Assembly (NCBI GenBank): GCA_030038035.1
Contig: JASHPP010000598.1
Span: 1 to 18,995, forward strand
DNA: 18,995 bases
Reading direction: 5' to 3'
Source: Trebonia sp.
GTDB lineage: Bacteria; Actinomycetota; Actinomycetes; Streptosporangiales; Streptosporangiaceae
Positions 1 to 5,467 of this stretch are shown here, in pieces. Made by a program: the position numbers and the translations under genes. The notes beneath the pieces are model-generated. The model was given only the letters and a program-made list of their open reading frames with translations. It was not told the DNA's origin and did no database searches. The stretch's first letter is position 1. Each line of letters opens with the position of its first letter.

Positions 1-112
1 CGCAATCTCCTCGTGCCCAACCGCCGACTCAGACGGCGCGGTCTCGCGACCCGAATCCGGGCGGTCCAGGTGGTGGCATGGGACTAGGAGTCACCTTGTC
101 TTGCGATCACTG

Positions 113-132
113 CCTGCGGGAAAGCCCGCAGG
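113..132. terminator. Perfect 8-bp hairpin, possible bidirectional terminator
   Basis: CCTGCGGG (113-120) is followed by an AAAG loop and CCCGCAGG (125-132), a perfect 8-bp stem. No T-run follows on either strand, which is common for actinobacterial terminators. It sits downstream of the minus-strand gene 227-436 and of a possible plus-strand gene ending near 87, so a shared terminator is the likely role. Confidence 0.45.
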
Positions 133-141
133 AGCGCGCCG

Positions 142-165
142 TGACACTCCGGCTGACACTCCGGC
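142..165. repeat. Tandem direct repeat TGACACTCCGGC x2
   Basis: TGACACTCCGGC occurs at 142-153 and again at 154-165 with no gap. A similar arrangement of TGACAC units recurs at 2732-2755, near the other end of the accessory region, and GTGACA units recur at 3094-3121. The function is unknown; a protein-binding site of the mobile element is one possibility. Confidence 0.5.
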
Positions 166-226
166 GCCCGGGAACAGGGCCGCCGGGACGCCAGACCGGG
201 GTGCCGCGCCCGGCCGCGGGACTCGC

Positions 227-436
227 TCAGGCCCTCGTCTTGCCGTCGCGGATCTTGGCGACGTACTCCTTCGTCCAGCCCGCGTGACGCGCGATCCTGG
301 ACGGCCCGCGCCCTGCGCCGAGCGCCTCCCTGATCGCCGCCATCAGGTCGGCGTGCGCCGTGTCGAGGCGCTTGCGGGCTCGCTCGATCCTGAGGTCGAG
401 CTCGTCAGGCTCGCCGGTGTCTTCCACGCGCCCCAT
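227..436 (-). CDS. Small helix-turn-helix protein (hypothetical)
   Basis: A 69-aa protein with strongly GC-biased third codon positions, which supports real coding. Residues 1-35 are charged and probably helical. Residues about 36-66 read as a helix-turn-helix: an AIREAL helix, then IARHAGWT-KEYVAKIRDG, which resembles the small DNA-binding proteins common in actinobacterial plasmids and integrated elements. The start is ATG at 436 and no good Shine-Dalgarno site precedes it. It is divergent from the operon starting at 525, and the space between holds a duplicated 32-bp sequence with a palindromic core. I infer that it may be an autoregulating repressor of both units; nothing in the sequence proves that. 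No named family was recognised with certainty. Confidence 0.6.
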   Translation of the reverse strand: MGRVEDTGEPDELDLRIERARKRLDTAHADLMAAIREALGAGRGPSRIARHAGWTKEYVAKIRDGKTRA

Positions 437-437
437 G

Positions 438-513
438 CTAACTCAGTTGCCGAACAAAGTTGACTCCAGCCTTATCTAGTACTAACTTAGTTATTGAATA
501 AAGTTGACTCTAG
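438..513. promoter_or_regulatory. Divergent promoter region with duplicated 32-bp operator-like repeat
   Basis: Two 32-bp copies (438-469 and 482-513, 26 of 32 identical, 44-bp period) share the core CTAACTyAGTT and the tail AAAGTTGACTCyAG. The second copy holds the palindrome TAACTTAGTTA (483-493). A plausible plus-strand promoter is TTGACT (460-465), 17-bp spacer, TAACTT (483-488), so the -10 box lies inside that palindrome. A protein bound there would block transcription of the operon at 525. All six differences between the copies are transitions. Confidence 0.6.
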
Positions 514-524
514 AGGATGGGAAG

Positions 525-878
525 ATGGCAGGTCAGACCACAGATCACGAGCGCTGTCTCCGACCGGGATGCGGCAGGCAGCTGATCTCCGAGGCGTCGC
601 GGGCGCGCGGCTACGGGTGGGGGTGCTGGCGCCGCATCCGCGCCGCCGCCAAGGCAGAGGCCGTAGCGGCGAAGCTGGCCGGGTTCACGGCCCGCCAGCT
701 CGACGACGCCCGCGAGCTCGTCGAGGACGCGGCGGTCATCCCCACCGCGCTCGCCACCGTGTTCCGCACCATCTCGCACGACGGGCTGCGCGTCTACCTG
801 ACCACCGCCCGCGGGTTCACGTGCCGGGCCTCCGGGCCCTGCTTCCACCGCGCCGGCGTCATCCTGGTGACCGCATGA
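525..878 (+). CDS. Cys-rich, probably zinc-binding hypothetical protein (DUF6011-like)
   Basis: The start is taken as ATG 525, because GAGGATGGGAAG lies just upstream; an in-frame TTG at 504 falls inside the operator repeat. The product has 117 aa. The N-terminal module is C11-x4-C16-GR, then a G-Y-G-W-G-C34-WRR segment, which resembles DUF6011-type knuckles found in actinobacterial phage and element proteins. A lysine/alanine-rich helix follows (about 38-70). The C-terminus has C100-x5-C106-x-H108 after a short strand region, similar to a SWIM-like zinc finger. Function is unknown; nucleic-acid binding would suit the fingers. It is the first gene of a three-gene operon and overlaps the next by four bases (ATGA). 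Confidence 0.65.
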   Translation: MAGQTTDHERCLRPGCGRQLISEASRARGYGWGCWRRIRAAAKAEAVAAKLAGFTARQLDDARELVEDAAVIPTALATVFRTISHDGLRVYLTTARGFTCRASGPCFHRAGVILVTA

Positions 879-1237
879 AGGCGATCACCATCCGCCAGCC
901 GTGGGCTTCGCTGATCATGGCCGGGATCAAGACAGTGGAAAACCGCACCTGGCGCACCTCCTACCGCGGCCCCCTGCTCATCCACGCCGGCGCCGGAACC
1001 GACCGGGAGGCGATGGCCAGATACGGGCACCTGCTGCCCGGGTGGCCCGCCGGCGTCATCCTCGGCACCGTCGACCTCACCGGCTGCGTGCGCGATCACC
1101 CGTCACCGTGGGCGGAACCGGACTGCTGGAACTGGCTGCTGGCACGCCCGAGGCCCCTCGCCGTCCCGGTTCCCGCCAGGGGCAGGCTCGGCCTGTGGGA
1201 CGTGCCCGACGCCCTCGCCGAAGGGACCGGGCAATGA
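875..1237 (+). CDS. ASCH domain protein
   Basis: A 120-aa protein that begins with the ASCH signature: an I-RQPWASLI core, AGIKTVENR (residues about 16-24), then W-RTSYRGPLLIHA. The end of the domain, with GVILGTVDLTGCV and LWDVPDAL, is also present. ASCH domains have a PUA-like beta-barrel fold and are thought to bind RNA or modified nucleotides. One relative (YqfB) hydrolyses N4-acetylcytidine, but that activity cannot be inferred here. The start overlaps the stop of the previous gene (ATGA at 875-878) and its stop overlaps the next start, so translation is probably coupled. Small ASCH proteins are frequent cargo of phages and integrated elements. Confidence 0.85.
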   Translation: MKAITIRQPWASLIMAGIKTVENRTWRTSYRGPLLIHAGAGTDREAMARYGHLLPGWPAGVILGTVDLTGCVRDHPSPWAEPDCWNWLLARPRPLAVPVPARGRLGLWDVPDALAEGTGQ

Positions 1238-1467
1238 CCGCCACCGGACAGGCCGCCGTGTGGAAGATCGTCACAGACGCGCACACCGCGGCAGCCGCCT
1301 ACCGCAAGAGCGGCCCGCGCCAGGTCGCCGAAACCCGCGACTACCAGGCCGCGCGACCGATCGCGCAAGCCGAGTCCCGGCGCACCAGCGGGCGCTGCAC
1401 CGTCATCCCGCCACGAGGATCGCTGGTCCGCCCGGAAACATTCGCCAACGGGATCAGCGAGGGCTGA
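1234..1467 (+). CDS. 77-aa hypothetical protein
   Basis: Third gene of the overlapping operon: its ATG (1234) shares ATGA with the TGA of the ASCH gene. The product is basic and alanine/arginine-rich, with no recognised domain, no membrane segment and one cysteine (in GRCTVIPP). Third codon positions stay GC-rich, which supports coding. The role is unknown. The tight 4-bp overlap suggests it works with, or is made in step with, the ASCH protein. Confidence 0.55.
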   Translation: MTATGQAAVWKIVTDAHTAAAAYRKSGPRQVAETRDYQAARPIAQAESRRTSGRCTVIPPRGSLVRPETFANGISEG

Positions 1468-1567
1468 CCACCGCGGAAGTGTTCTTCCGGGCCCGGTCCC
1501 CTCACGAGTAGTAGATCGCACACCTGGAGCATGCCCGGCGGGCTCCGAGCGCGGTAGTTGCCGAGGC

Positions 1568-1717
1568 CATCATCCCGCCTACCAGCTCGAGCCCGTCGAG
1601 GCCGCCATGCTCCGCACTGAGGCTGTCGACGGCGCCGGCAAGGACTCGCCTTACAAGCAGACCGCGCGGAAGGCTTTCTGCAGGAACCGCGCTCTACTTA
1701 GTACACGCACGTCCTAG
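1568..1717 (+). pseudogene. Possible decayed gene remnant in a 372-bp gap
   Basis: The gap 1468-1839 holds no clear complete gene. One plus-strand frame is open from 1469 to a TAG at 1715-1717, and from about 1568 it looks like real coding sequence: roughly 35 of 42 codons end in G or C, with a natural-looking residue mix (PAYQLEPVEAAMLRTEAV, then KDSPYKQTARKAF). The only ATG is at 1607, giving 36 residues, and no ribosome binding site precedes it. I read it as the 3' end of a gene whose front has been lost. A palindrome-like TACTTAGTA sits at 1695-1703 near its end. No family was recognised. Confidence 0.3.
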
Positions 1718-1787
1718 ATAGCCGGATGAGCCGCCGTCCAGGCGGGGTGCCGGGGTATGGTTACCGCGCGTGCCGTCACTGTCCGCC

Positions 1788-1816
1788 AATGGCCGCTAGC
1801 GGCGGGAAATGGCCGC
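1788..1816. promoter_or_regulatory. Repeat and palindrome upstream of the HicA-like cassette
   Basis: AATGGCCGC occurs at 1788-1796 and 1808-1816 with a 20-bp period, about two helical turns. The perfect palindrome GCCGCTAGCGGC (1792-1803) overlaps the first copy. The site is 24 bases before the cassette start at 1840, a usual place for an autoregulatory operator of a toxin-antitoxin-type pair. I saw no clear -35/-10 pair. Confidence 0.45.
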
Positions 1817-1839
1817 AACGTACACTCAACGAGTAGGCA

Positions 1840-2058
1840 ATGCCAGTGAGCGATCGGGACAAAGACCTTGCGGCTATCCGGCGGGAGGCTGAGGAAAAGG
1901 GCTGGCGGGTCGAGAGAGGCAAGAAGTACTACAAAATGTGGTGCCCGTGCGGCAAGCACTGGAAGACCATGAAGCTCACACCCTCTGACCCCAACTACGT
2001 CCGCAACCTGCTCGGACAGCTCCGCCGGGCCACCTGCTGGGACGAGGAGGCGAAATGA
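1840..2058 (+). CDS. HicA-like small basic protein (putative toxin)
   Basis: A 72-aa protein. It has the layout of actinobacterial HicA-like (dsRBD-fold) mRNA interferase relatives: an N-terminal helix ending in EEKGWRVERGKKYYKM, a conserved histidine after a glycine (GKH40), then LTPSDPNYVRNLLGQLRR, a segment much like the TPSD...NxLxQLRR end of that group. It also carries C35-x-C37 and C66, so a metal site is possible. The start may instead be GTG 1846, since GAGTAGG (1831-1837) is well spaced for GTG but too close to ATG 1840. It overlaps the acidic partner gene by four bases. RNA cleavage is inferred from the family resemblance and not shown. Confidence 0.65.
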   Translation: MPVSDRDKDLAAIRREAEEKGWRVERGKKYYKMWCPCGKHWKTMKLTPSDPNYVRNLLGQLRRATCWDEEAK

Positions 2059-2387
2059 AGTACCTGACCGTGCAAGAGGTTCAGTGCGTTGGCCTGGACT
2101 CGTGCGAGCCGCGCCTTGACCCTCTGATGGATGCCCTTCTCGACCTCGAGAAAACCGACCCCGCGATCACGGACCCTGATCTCGCCGCGGACACGAGCAC
2201 CGGCCATGTCGATGTGCAGATGATCGTGGATGCCGACGACCCTGCTGCAGCGATGGTGAAAGCGCTCGCGACCCTGCGCGCGGCCATCCACGCCATCGGC
2301 GATGCCACACCCGGATGGGAGACAGCGACTGCGGTAATGCACGTGGCGCCGGCTGACGCAGCAGACCGCCTGCTGGCCTCGACCTGA
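2055..2387 (+). CDS. Acidic partner protein of the HicA-like gene (putative antitoxin)
   Basis: A 110-aa, strongly acidic protein with many Asp residues (for example EKTDPAITDPDLAAD and MIVDADDPAAAM), followed by a helix ATLRAAIHAIGD. Its ATG overlaps the TGA of the upstream gene (ATGA, 2055-2058), so the two are coupled. No HTH or ribbon-helix-helix DNA-binding motif is visible. Toxin-first order and an acidic second protein fit a HicAB-like arrangement, but HicB proteins normally have a partial RNase H fold plus a DNA-binding tail, and I cannot confirm either. A conserved two-gene cassette with another function is an alternative. Confidence 0.6.
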   Translation: MKYLTVQEVQCVGLDSCEPRLDPLMDALLDLEKTDPAITDPDLAADTSTGHVDVQMIVDADDPAAAMVKALATLRAAIHAIGDATPGWETATAVMHVAPADAADRLLAST

Positions 2388-2429
2388 CCGGGGAGAGATC
2401 GGTGCAACACTTCCCCGCCCCGCCGCTCC

Positions 2430-2603
2430 CGGCCCTGGCGTGCCGGACTTGGTGAACGCCGTGTCGTACGGGTAGAAGGTCATGTCGACAGACACAGAAC
2501 CCGTGTGGCGCATCGAGCCGTAGTCGTCGTGGTCTTTGATGTCGCACCAGGGCGGGCAGGTGCTGTCCGGGCTGGCGGCGGGAGTTTCCGGGGTTACGGT
2601 CAT
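2430..2603 (-). pseudogene. Truncated CPPWC-motif protein, N-terminal part only
   Basis: The ATG at 2603 has a good ribosome binding site (AAAGGA, eight bases upstream on the minus strand). The first 55 or so residues look real: a Pro/Ala/Ser lead, then CPPWC and DIKDHDDYGS-MRHTG, the Cys-Cys-His pattern of DUF6907-like actinobacterial proteins. After about TKSGTP the reading becomes low-complexity, and the frame then runs antisense through the acidic partner gene and part of the HicA-like gene before a stop at 1995. I take this as a gene cut off when the cassette, or a deletion, was joined to it. The right-hand limit of real coding (about 2430) is approximate. Confidence 0.5.
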
Positions 2604-2641
2604 TTCAGGGTCCTTTCTCGGTTATGCGGGATTGGGGTCCA

Positions 2642-2778
2642 GGCCGGCCGTGGCGGTGGATACGCCGCGGCCGGCCGCCTTGGATACTGGGACGCGCGGG
2701 CACCGAATCTGGGCATGGGGGAATGGCGCCGTGACACCCGGCGTGACACTGACGCCGGTGAGTCCGGGTGTATCCGGA
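2642..2778. repeat. Run of three stem-loops
   Basis: Stem 1 pairs 2642-2655 (GGCCGGCCGTGGCG) with 2663-2676: 14 pairs including one G-T wobble, with a 7-base loop. Stem 2 pairs CCGGCGT (2738-2744) with ACGCCGG (2752-2758). Stem 3 pairs TCCGG (2763-2767) with CCGGA (2774-2778). Stem 1 lies 39 bases upstream of the truncated minus-strand gene. The stems could be terminators, a structured RNA, or part of a transfer or replication origin; the sequence does not decide. Confidence 0.55.
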
Positions 2779-2866
2779 TGCGAAAAGCAGGTGCCCGCGA
2801 CTGCGGAACGCCTGCTCAGAAGGTGTGTCTATGAATGCCGATGCTGTCCGGTGTGTCCGGGTTCGC

Positions 2867-2891
2867 GGGAGTTCAAGTCCCCCCGCCCGCA
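2867..2891 (+). other. tRNA-Leu 3'-end-like sequence, probable att site remnant
   Basis: GGGAG-TTCAAGT-CCCCC (2867-2883) reads as a T-arm. CGCCCGC (2884-2890) and A2891 match the acceptor strand and discriminator base of a tRNA-Leu whose 5' end would be GCGGGCG. One T-stem pair is broken (A2870 opposite C2880), and no D-arm, anticodon or 5' acceptor strand lies upstream, so this is a fragment. In elements that integrate at tRNA 3' ends, such a fragment marks the end distal to the intact tRNA, with host DNA following on the 3' side. Here that places the element to the left and the chromosome to the right. Confidence 0.5.
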
Positions 2892-2937
2892 CAGCGAACC
2901 TGGCGGCCCGGCCGCAGGCGCCGCCACCACGGACGCG

Positions 2938-2994
2938 ATTGGCGGTGGGAGCCCCAGCGCCAAGCCTATCGGTGGCGGGGGCCCCATCACCAAT
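2938..2994. repeat. Imperfect inverted repeat
   Basis: ATTGGCGGTGGGAGCCCC (2938-2955) and GGGGGCCCCATCACCAAT (2977-2994) are inverted copies matching at 14 of 18 positions with a 21-base loop. It lies just after the tRNA-like fragment. The role is unknown; a terminator-like structure at the element boundary is possible. Confidence 0.35.
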
Positions 2995-3093
2995 GACTGC
3001 GCGACTCTACCGACGGGACAGAAACGATATATCATGCTAAATCGGACACGAGTATGCCGTCAACGCGCCAAAGGCCAACAGCAGAGGGGCTGG

Positions 3094-3121
3094 CGTGACA
3101 GCAGTGGCTGACGTGACAGCA
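3094..3121. repeat. CGTGACAGCA direct repeat
   Basis: CGTGACAGCA occurs at 3094-3103 and 3112-3121 with an 18-bp period. It lies just beyond the 3' end of the minus-strand lipoprotein gene (3153). It shares the GTGACA core with the repeats at 142-165 and 2732-2755. Confidence 0.45.
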
Positions 3122-3152
3122 AGGGATAGCCGCGGAGGCGCCGGCGCTCGCG

Positions 3153-4208
3153 TCAGGGCGTGGTCGCGGAGAACTGGGAGAAGTTGAAGAAGGACGCGGG
3201 CAGCAGCATGGAGTCGACGTTGAATCGCGTTGGCAGCAGCCCGTACTGGAACATGACATCCGCCACCCGCTGCAGCCGGACCGGGTCGATGCCGATCGGG
3301 TAGGTGTTGAGCGACATGACCGACGCGATTATCGCGGGCACCTGGCCGTTGGCGGCGCCGCCCTTAATGGTCTCGAAGGCCTGCTCTACGGCGGAGCGGT
3401 CGGTGTCGGCGATCTCCTGGCCCAGCTCGAGCGCCGCGAGGAAGCGCCGCAGCGTGTTGGGGTTCTGCGCGGCCCAGGACTTGGTGACCACGTACCCCTC
3501 GATCGGGAAGTCCTGCGTCGCACCCTGGTTAAGGTCGGCGAGCGGGACGGCGCCGAGCTCCTCTTCCGCGAGGCTGGCGAACGGCTCGGGCATCGTCGCG
3601 GCCGCGATCTTGCCGGACTGCAGGGCCGCGCCCATCAGCGGGAACGGGATCTGCTGCGTCGGGAACTTCACGTCCTTCGGGTTGATCCCGTGCTCGGTCA
3701 GCACGGACACGTCGAGCAGGTAGTCGATGTTCAGCGGGGCGTTGACCCCGAGCACGCGGCCCTTCAGGTCCGCGAGAGTCTTGATGCCCGAGTCCGGCAT
3801 CGTGAAGATGACCTGCGAGCCCTGCTGCATGATCGAGCCCTCGGCGATGACCTCGAGCGGGTCGTGCTTCTCCGCCACCGCCTGGATGTAGGAGACGTAG
3901 TTGCCGCCACTGATGTCCAGCTTTCCCTGCAGCTGGATGCCGATCGCCGTCTCGCTGCTGACGGCGGGCGTGTAGTTGATCGTCAGGCCTTCCCTGGCGA
4001 AAAGGCCCTCGTGCATGGCGACGAAGAAGCCGGCCGAGTCCATGGCGGGCACCACGGAAACGTTCAGCGTGGTCTTCTCCGGCGGACCGTAGGCGGTGGG
4101 CAGGTTGCCGGCGACGCTGCCGCTGTGACCGCCGCCGGACGAGCACCCAGCCGCGAGCGCCGTTACGGCCGCCGCGGCGCAGGCCACGCGGAACCACTTA
4201 CCGCTCAA
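3153..4208 (-). CDS. Solute-binding lipoprotein, NMT1/SsuA type (copy 1)
   Basis: A 351-aa protein with a lipoprotein signal: a basic start, a hydrophobic core and lipobox LAAGC with C22. The mature part has the type 2 periplasmic-binding fold of NMT1/SsuA/ThiY-like proteins: DSAGFFVAMHEGLFAREGL near residue 60, GNYVSYIQA, the PEPFASLAEE segment, and DFPIEGYVVT. Such proteins bind nitrate, sulfonates, taurine or pyrimidine precursors; the ligand here cannot be predicted. The start is TTG at 4208, backed by a strong AGGGGGAG four bases upstream. It lies 187 bp downstream of a related gene on the same strand, and neither has a permease or ATPase beside it. The Gly/Ser-rich linker after the lipobox is typical of actinobacterial lipoproteins. 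Confidence 0.9.
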   Translation of the reverse strand: MSGKWFRVACAAAAVTALAAGCSSGGGHSGSVAGNLPTAYGPPEKTTLNVSVVPAMDSAGFFVAMHEGLFAREGLTINYTPAVSSETAIGIQLQGKLDISGGNYVSYIQAVAEKHDPLEVIAEGSIMQQGSQVIFTMPDSGIKTLADLKGRVLGVNAPLNIDYLLDVSVLTEHGINPKDVKFPTQQIPFPLMGAALQSGKIAAATMPEPFASLAEEELGAVPLADLNQGATQDFPIEGYVVTKSWAAQNPNTLRRFLAALELGQEIADTDRSAVEQAFETIKGGAANGQVPAIIASVMSLNTYPIGIDPVRLQRVADVMFQYGLLPTRFNVDSMLLPASFFNFSQFSATTP

Positions 4209-4312
4209 TGCACTCCCCCTGCCTCAGCGAGTGACAGGGCCGCGGCGCCCCGCGCGGCACAAGCATAAACGCTCCGTGTCCGCGAGAGCGCTGGCAGCTA
4301 CCCTGCGTGAAA

Positions 4313-4370
4313 CTCTCGTTAGGCGAGAATATAGAGCAGCATCAACGATGCGTTCGTCGATTTGCGCAAA
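4313..4370. promoter_or_regulatory. Possible regulatory region between the two lipoprotein genes
   Basis: The 187-bp spacer is AT-richer than its surroundings. It holds a small inverted repeat, TCTCG-TTAGG-CGAGA (4314-4328), a TATATT box on the minus strand (4328-4333) and the perfect palindrome TTTGCGCAAA (4361-4370). This suggests the downstream gene (start 4208) has its own promoter and operator. I could not place a convincing -35 box. Confidence 0.35.
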
Positions 4371-4395
4371 CTGGGCGGCGATGTGGCGGCTAACT

Positions 4396-5442
4396 CTAAG
4401 AACTGATCATGCCCGGCTCGGGCTGGATCATGTTGATGATCTTGTAGGGCTTGCTGATGACGCCGTACTGGTACATGGCGTCCGCGACGCGCTGCATCAC
4501 CGGCACGTCCATGACCAGCGGGTACGTGTCGATCGTCATCGTGGCGGCGACGACCTTCGACACATTGTAGGGGGCGGGGAGGCCCTCGAGCGCGGTCTCT
4601 ACCGCGGCACGGTCGGTGTCCGCGATCTGCTGTCCCTGCTGGAGGGCGCGCAGGAACGCCGCGACCGTGTGGGGGTGCGTCTTCACCCACTGCGTGGTGC
4701 CGATGTAGGCGCCGATCGGGAAGTCCTGCAGCGCGCCCTGGTCGAAGTCGGCCAGCTCGACCGCGCCGAAGGTCTCCTCGGCGATCGTCCCGAACGGCTC
4801 GGGCAGCCACGCCGCGTCGATCCTTCCTGTCGCCAGGTCCGTGAGCAGCTCGGGGAAACCCTCGGGGGGCACGACCTGCGTGATGTCCTTGCTGAGGTTC
4901 AGCCCCTCTTGCTGGAAGAGCGAGCCGAGCAGCACCTGCCCGATGTTGTCGATCGTGTTGATGCCGACCGTCGCGTGGTACTTCGCCAGGTCCGCGACGG
5001 TCTTGATGCGCGAGGTGGGCAGCACGTACAGCGCCTGGTTGCCCGGCTGCATCTGCGATCCGTCCGCGATGATTCGCATGCTGATCGAGCGGGCCTGCGG
5101 GGTTCCAGCGGGGTACTCCCCGGCGATCTGCGCCAGGATGAACGAGACGTAGTTTCCCGCTACTATCTCGGCCTTGCCGTCCTGCAGGTCGGCCATGCCG
5201 TACTCGCCGCCGGTGATCGCCCTGATCGTGACGTGCAGCCCCTGCTGGGCGAAGAACCCGTCGTCCTGGGCGATGTACAGCCCCGCCTCGTCGGCGGTCG
5301 GCACCGCGTCGACCACTATGTTGGGCTGCTCCGGCGGCGGTCCGGAGGCGACAGCGCTGCTGCCCCCGCTGGAGCAGCCGGCCAGGGTGGCGGCGAAGAG
5401 GACGGCGAACAGGGGGTATGCAAGCTTGAATATGGGTCTCAT
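4396..5442 (-). CDS. Solute-binding lipoprotein, NMT1/SsuA type (copy 2)
   Basis: A 348-aa protein from ATG 5442, chosen because GGGAG lies just upstream and the signal peptide then starts MRPIFKL; an in-frame TTG at 5460 is less likely. The lipobox is LAGC with C23. It shares with its neighbour the order of motifs DEAGLYIA / GFFAQQGL, GNYVSFI, PEPFGTIAEE, DFPIGAYIG, QQIADTDRAAVE and QRVADAMYQYG, so the two are diverged copies of one gene. It should be exported and tethered to the outer face of the membrane, delivering a small ligand to an ABC importer encoded elsewhere. The ligand is unknown. Confidence 0.9.
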   Translation of the reverse strand: MRPIFKLAYPLFAVLFAATLAGCSSGGSSAVASGPPPEQPNIVVDAVPTADEAGLYIAQDDGFFAQQGLHVTIRAITGGEYGMADLQDGKAEIVAGNYVSFILAQIAGEYPAGTPQARSISMRIIADGSQMQPGNQALYVLPTSRIKTVADLAKYHATVGINTIDNIGQVLLGSLFQQEGLNLSKDITQVVPPEGFPELLTDLATGRIDAAWLPEPFGTIAEETFGAVELADFDQGALQDFPIGAYIGTTQWVKTHPHTVAAFLRALQQGQQIADTDRAAVETALEGLPAPYNVSKVVAATMTIDTYPLVMDVPVMQRVADAMYQYGVISKPYKIINMIQPEPGMISS

Positions 5443-5467
5443 GGCGCTCCCATCGTTCAATCACGAG

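Larger units (their letters stand above)
1..226. other. Left-edge stretch with no supported gene
   Basis: No complete gene is supported here. On the plus strand, frame 1 is open from the window edge to a TAG at 85-87. Its 28 codons are mostly GC-ending, so this could be the last residues of a gene entering from the left, but a second plus frame scores about as well and no motif is recognisable. A hairpin (113-132) and a short tandem repeat (142-165) lie between it and the end of the minus-strand gene at 227. That is the usual layout for a convergent intergenic region. Confidence 0.35.
2604..3152. other. 549-bp gap without genes, rich in hairpins and repeats
   Basis: No reading frame here has convincing protein character. 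The stretch holds three consecutive hairpins (2642-2778), TGACAC units, a tRNA 3'-end-like sequence (2867-2891), an imperfect inverted repeat (2938-2994), an AT-richer patch with GATATATC (3026-3033) and a GTGACAGCA direct repeat (3094-3121). Together these suggest the non-coding terminus of an integrated element next to the host chromosome. Confidence 0.5.

Noticed and set aside
78..463. Plus-strand open frames of 69 and 120 aa
   Set aside because: They overlap the minus-strand HTH gene, which has better codon bias and a recognisable fold, and they run through a hairpin and repeats.
504..524. TTG 504 as the start of the Cys-rich protein
   Set aside because: It lies within the repeated operator; ATG 525 has a proper purine-rich binding site.
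2820..2892. A complete tRNA gene
   Set aside because: Only the T-arm and 3' acceptor strand are present; no matching 5' acceptor, D-arm or anticodon arm lies upstream.
2536..3111. Several open frames of 68-191 aa in the gap after the truncated gene
   Set aside because: They cross the hairpins and the tRNA-like fragment, and their translations look like typical spurious products of such regions.
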